A DNA stretch of 14,141 nt from the NCBI GenBank assembly GCA_902773035.1, contig CACYDB010000080.1, forward strand, positions 1 through 14,141. The letters are read 5' to 3'. The stretch is from an uncultured Ruminococcus sp. (GTDB lineage Bacteria; Bacillota; Clostridia; Oscillospirales; Acutalibacteraceae). Made by a program: the position numbers and the translations under genes. The notes beneath the pieces were generated by a model that worked only from the letters and a program-made list of their open reading frames with translations, was not told the DNA's origin and ran no database searches. This document shows positions 12,699 to 14,141 of this stretch, one piece after another (the stretch's first letter is position 1; every line of letters starts with the position of its first letter).

Positions 12699-13642
12699 TG
12701 GCAGAGGTAGTATGTAAGGCGACCCGCGAGAGCTTCGGAATGGCTCTCTGCGAGATGGCAAAGACAAATAAAGACATAGTTGTACTTGACGCCGACCTTT
12801 CGGCAGCGACAAAGACTTCGATTTTTCAGAAGGAATTTCCCGAGCGTTTCTGCAACTGCGGTATCGCCGAGGGAAATATGCTCGGCGTAGCGGCAGGTCT
12901 CGCCGCGGCAGGCAAGATTCCCGTAGCGGCGTCATTCGCGATGTTCGCCACAGGCAGAGCCTACGAGCAAATCAGAAACTCCGTCGCGTATCCGCATCTC
13001 AATGTTAAGATCGCGGGTTCTCACGCGGGTATTTCAACATGCGAGGACGGCGCTACTCACCAGTGCCTCGAGGATATCGCCCTTATGCGTACTCTCCCGG
13101 GTATGACGGTTCTCAACCCTGCCGACCACTACGAGATGATGGAGGCCACAAAGGCGGCTCTCAAGCTCGACGGCCCCGTATACATCCGTCTCGGCAGACT
13201 GGCTATAGACAGCTTCAACGCTCCCGAAACCTATAAGTTTGAACTAGGCAAGGGAATCACTCTCCACGAGGGTAACGACGTTGCCGTTATCGCGTCGGGT
13301 CTTGTGGTTAATGAGGCGAGAAAGGCGGTCGAGGCTCTCGAGGCTGAGGGAATCAACGCGCGTCTTATCAATATTCATACAATCAAGCCGATTGACCGCG
13401 AAATTATCATCAAGGCGGCTCAGGAATGCGGACAGCTCATCACAGTTGAGGAGCACAACGTTATCGGCGGTCTTGCCGACGCTGTATGCGAGGTAACATC
13501 AGCCGAGTGTCCTGTCAAGGTAACGAGAATCGGCGTTTACGACCGCTTCGGTTACAGTGGTCCCGCATGGGAGCTTCTTGAAAAATTCGGACTTACCGAG
13601 ACCAACATCAAGAAGGTCATCAAGGAAACAGTTAATAAATAA
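12698..13642 (+). CDS. Transketolase, C-terminal subunit
   Basis: A 314-residue C-terminal half of transketolase. Residues 1-170 are the pyrimidine-binding domain, with the catalytic glutamate (58) in NCGIAEGNMLGVAAGLA and the substrate-site stretch SHAGISTCEDGATHQCLEDIALMR (108-131). VYIRLGR (161-167) closes this domain. Residues about 185-310 are the Rossmann-like C-terminal domain (NDVAVIASGLVVNEARKAVEAL; ITVEEHNVIGGLADAV). The ATG uses the last base of the N-subunit stop codon, so translation is coupled. No separate ribosome binding site is needed. The length is normal for the split form. Residues that tell transketolase from the related DXP synthase (shorter domains, no extra insert) favour transketolase. 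Confidence 0.94.
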   Translation: MAEVVCKATRESFGMALCEMAKTNKDIVVLDADLSAATKTSIFQKEFPERFCNCGIAEGNMLGVAAGLAAAGKIPVAASFAMFATGRAYEQIRNSVAYPHLNVKIAGSHAGISTCEDGATHQCLEDIALMRTLPGMTVLNPADHYEMMEATKAALKLDGPVYIRLGRLAIDSFNAPETYKFELGKGITLHEGNDVAVIASGLVVNEARKAVEALEAEGINARLINIHTIKPIDREIIIKAAQECGQLITVEEHNVIGGLADAVCEVTSAECPVKVTRIGVYDRFGYSGPAWELLEKFGLTETNIKKVIKETVNK

Positions 13643-13656
13643 TCAGCATTTTATTC

Positions 13657-13682
13657 GAGGCTGTCGCAAACGCGGCAGCCTC
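13657..13682 (+). terminator. Terminator of the transketolase genes
   Basis: GAGGCTGTCGC (13657-13667) pairs with GCGGCAGCCTC (13672-13682), 11 bp with one G-T pair and an AAAC loop, 14 bases after the stop. Only TTGTG follows, so the T tract is poor, but the stem is strong. Confidence 0.75.
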
Positions 13683-13740
13683 TTGTGCATATTGAACAAT
13701 TAATGCTCCTTAAGATTGGTGAGTATTTTTTTCAATTCTG

Positions 13741-13749
13741 TGATAGAAT
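13741..13749 (+). promoter_or_regulatory. Possible extended -10 promoter of the last gene
   Basis: TGATAGAAT (13741-13749) fits an extended -10 (hexamer TAGAAT, 5 of 6). No clear -35 is spaced properly. It overlaps a small inverted repeat, AATTC (13734-13738) and GAATT (13746-13750). Confidence 0.4.
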
Positions 13750-13782
13750 TAAGATGATAAAACCTTTTAAGGAGGAAGATTT

Positions 13783-14141
13783 ATGAAAACAATGAAAAAA
13801 ACAGTCAGCATAGTACTTTCATTGCTGATGCTAATCAGCTTATTTGCCGCCGTTTCATTTACGGCGGACGCCGCGACGATTGATGAAATCAATATCACCG
13901 AAGTGTTCGCGCCCGCCGAGCTGAATTCACCCGATACTACGGCGAGAGTTGATTCGAACAACTGCAAGGTTGACAGCATCTATTGGTACAATGTTACCGA
14001 CAGCAAATGGATGGAGAGCGGTGAGTCCTTTACAGAGGGCAAGGTCTACGAGGTAAATGTTCACGTCAAAGCCAATGACGGCTCCGCCTTTACAACGCCC
14101 GACTCCGCGATTACGGCTACAATCAACGGCAACGCCGCAAC
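13783..14141 (+). CDS. 5' end of a secreted surface protein (partial)
   Basis: The frame is open from the ATG to the window edge, giving 119 residues; the gene continues to the right. A strong AAGGAGG precedes the ATG by seven bases. Residues 1-31 form a signal peptide (MKTMKKTVS, hydrophobic core, FTADAA cleavage region). The mature start is acidic, then IYWYNVTDSKWMESGESF (about 67-84) and YEVNVHVKANDGSAFTTPD (about 89-107), ending TINGNAA. This WYxVTD ... GxxYxVxVxVxANDG ... INGN pattern is a recurring beta-rich domain in secreted proteins of Ruminococcus-like bacteria, and its function is unknown to me. Whether anchor, enzyme or repeat domains follow cannot be seen. It is preceded by the transketolase terminator, so it is a separate transcription unit. 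Confidence 0.8.
   Translation, partial: MKTMKKTVSIVLSLLMLISLFAAVSFTADAATIDEINITEVFAPAELNSPDTTARVDSNNCKVDSIYWYNVTDSKWMESGESFTEGKVYEVNVHVKANDGSAFTTPDSAITATINGNAA

Noticed and set aside
12123..12935. A 270-codon open frame on the minus strand opposite both transketolase genes.
   Set aside because: It runs antisense to two certain genes, crosses their junction, has no family-like motif and its composition is that of a shadow frame.
1..14141. Search for mobile elements, defence islands, tRNA or rRNA genes.
   Set aside because: No transposase, integrase, restriction, toxin-antitoxin or phage motif, and no tRNA or rRNA sequence, was recognised; base composition and codon use look even across the genes.

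Overview
The window looks like ordinary chromosome from a Gram-positive anaerobe of the class Clostridia, most likely a Ruminococcus-type gut bacterium. The reasons are strong AGGAGG-type ribosome binding sites, sigma-A-like promoters with 17-bp spacers, a split two-subunit transketolase, a type III pantothenate kinase, an ECF-type vitamin transporter subunit, and secreted proteins that end in the lysine-rich Ig-like/FN3-like domains common in gut Ruminococcaceae and Lachnospiraceae. I see no rRNA, tRNA, CRISPR array, insertion sequence or phage gene.

Layout, left to right. Positions 1-2486 (+) carry the 3' end of one secreted-protein gene and a complete 638-residue secreted protein. A terminator hairpin separates these from a leftward ABC exporter operon (5260-2625: ATPase, permease, permease) that has its own promoter and a structured leader. 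Next, also leftward, is an AlkD-like DNA alkylation repair gene (6147-5458). It diverges from an AzgA/PbuG-type purine permease gene (6408-7808). After a terminator whose loop contains the next -35 box comes a translationally coupled pair, an HD-domain protein and a STAS anti-sigma-factor antagonist (7908-9094). A bidirectional terminator separates these from a leftward cofactor cluster: coaX (11671-10907), an ECF transporter S component (10806-10210) and birA (10104-9136). Diverging from coaX are the two transketolase subunit genes (11850-13642). After a terminator, a further secreted-protein gene begins and runs off the right edge (13783 onward).

How the genes work together. The coaX/ECF S component/birA block deals with vitamin uptake and activation: pantothenate to CoA, and biotin attachment plus biotin-responsive repression. 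Its S component is probably a pantothenate importer, although biotin cannot be excluded. The transketolase pair serves the non-oxidative pentose phosphate pathway. The HD-STAS pair looks like a small signalling module with no anti-sigma kinase in view. The three secreted proteins are probably cell-surface or matrix proteins of unknown role.

The most interesting signals are the HD-STAS module, the terminator/promoter overlap at 7827-7876, inverted repeats over the promoters of the alkD-like gene and the S component gene, a BirA-operator-like inverted repeat upstream of birA, and the strongly basic acid-free tail of the first secreted protein. No clearly new defence or mobile system is visible.
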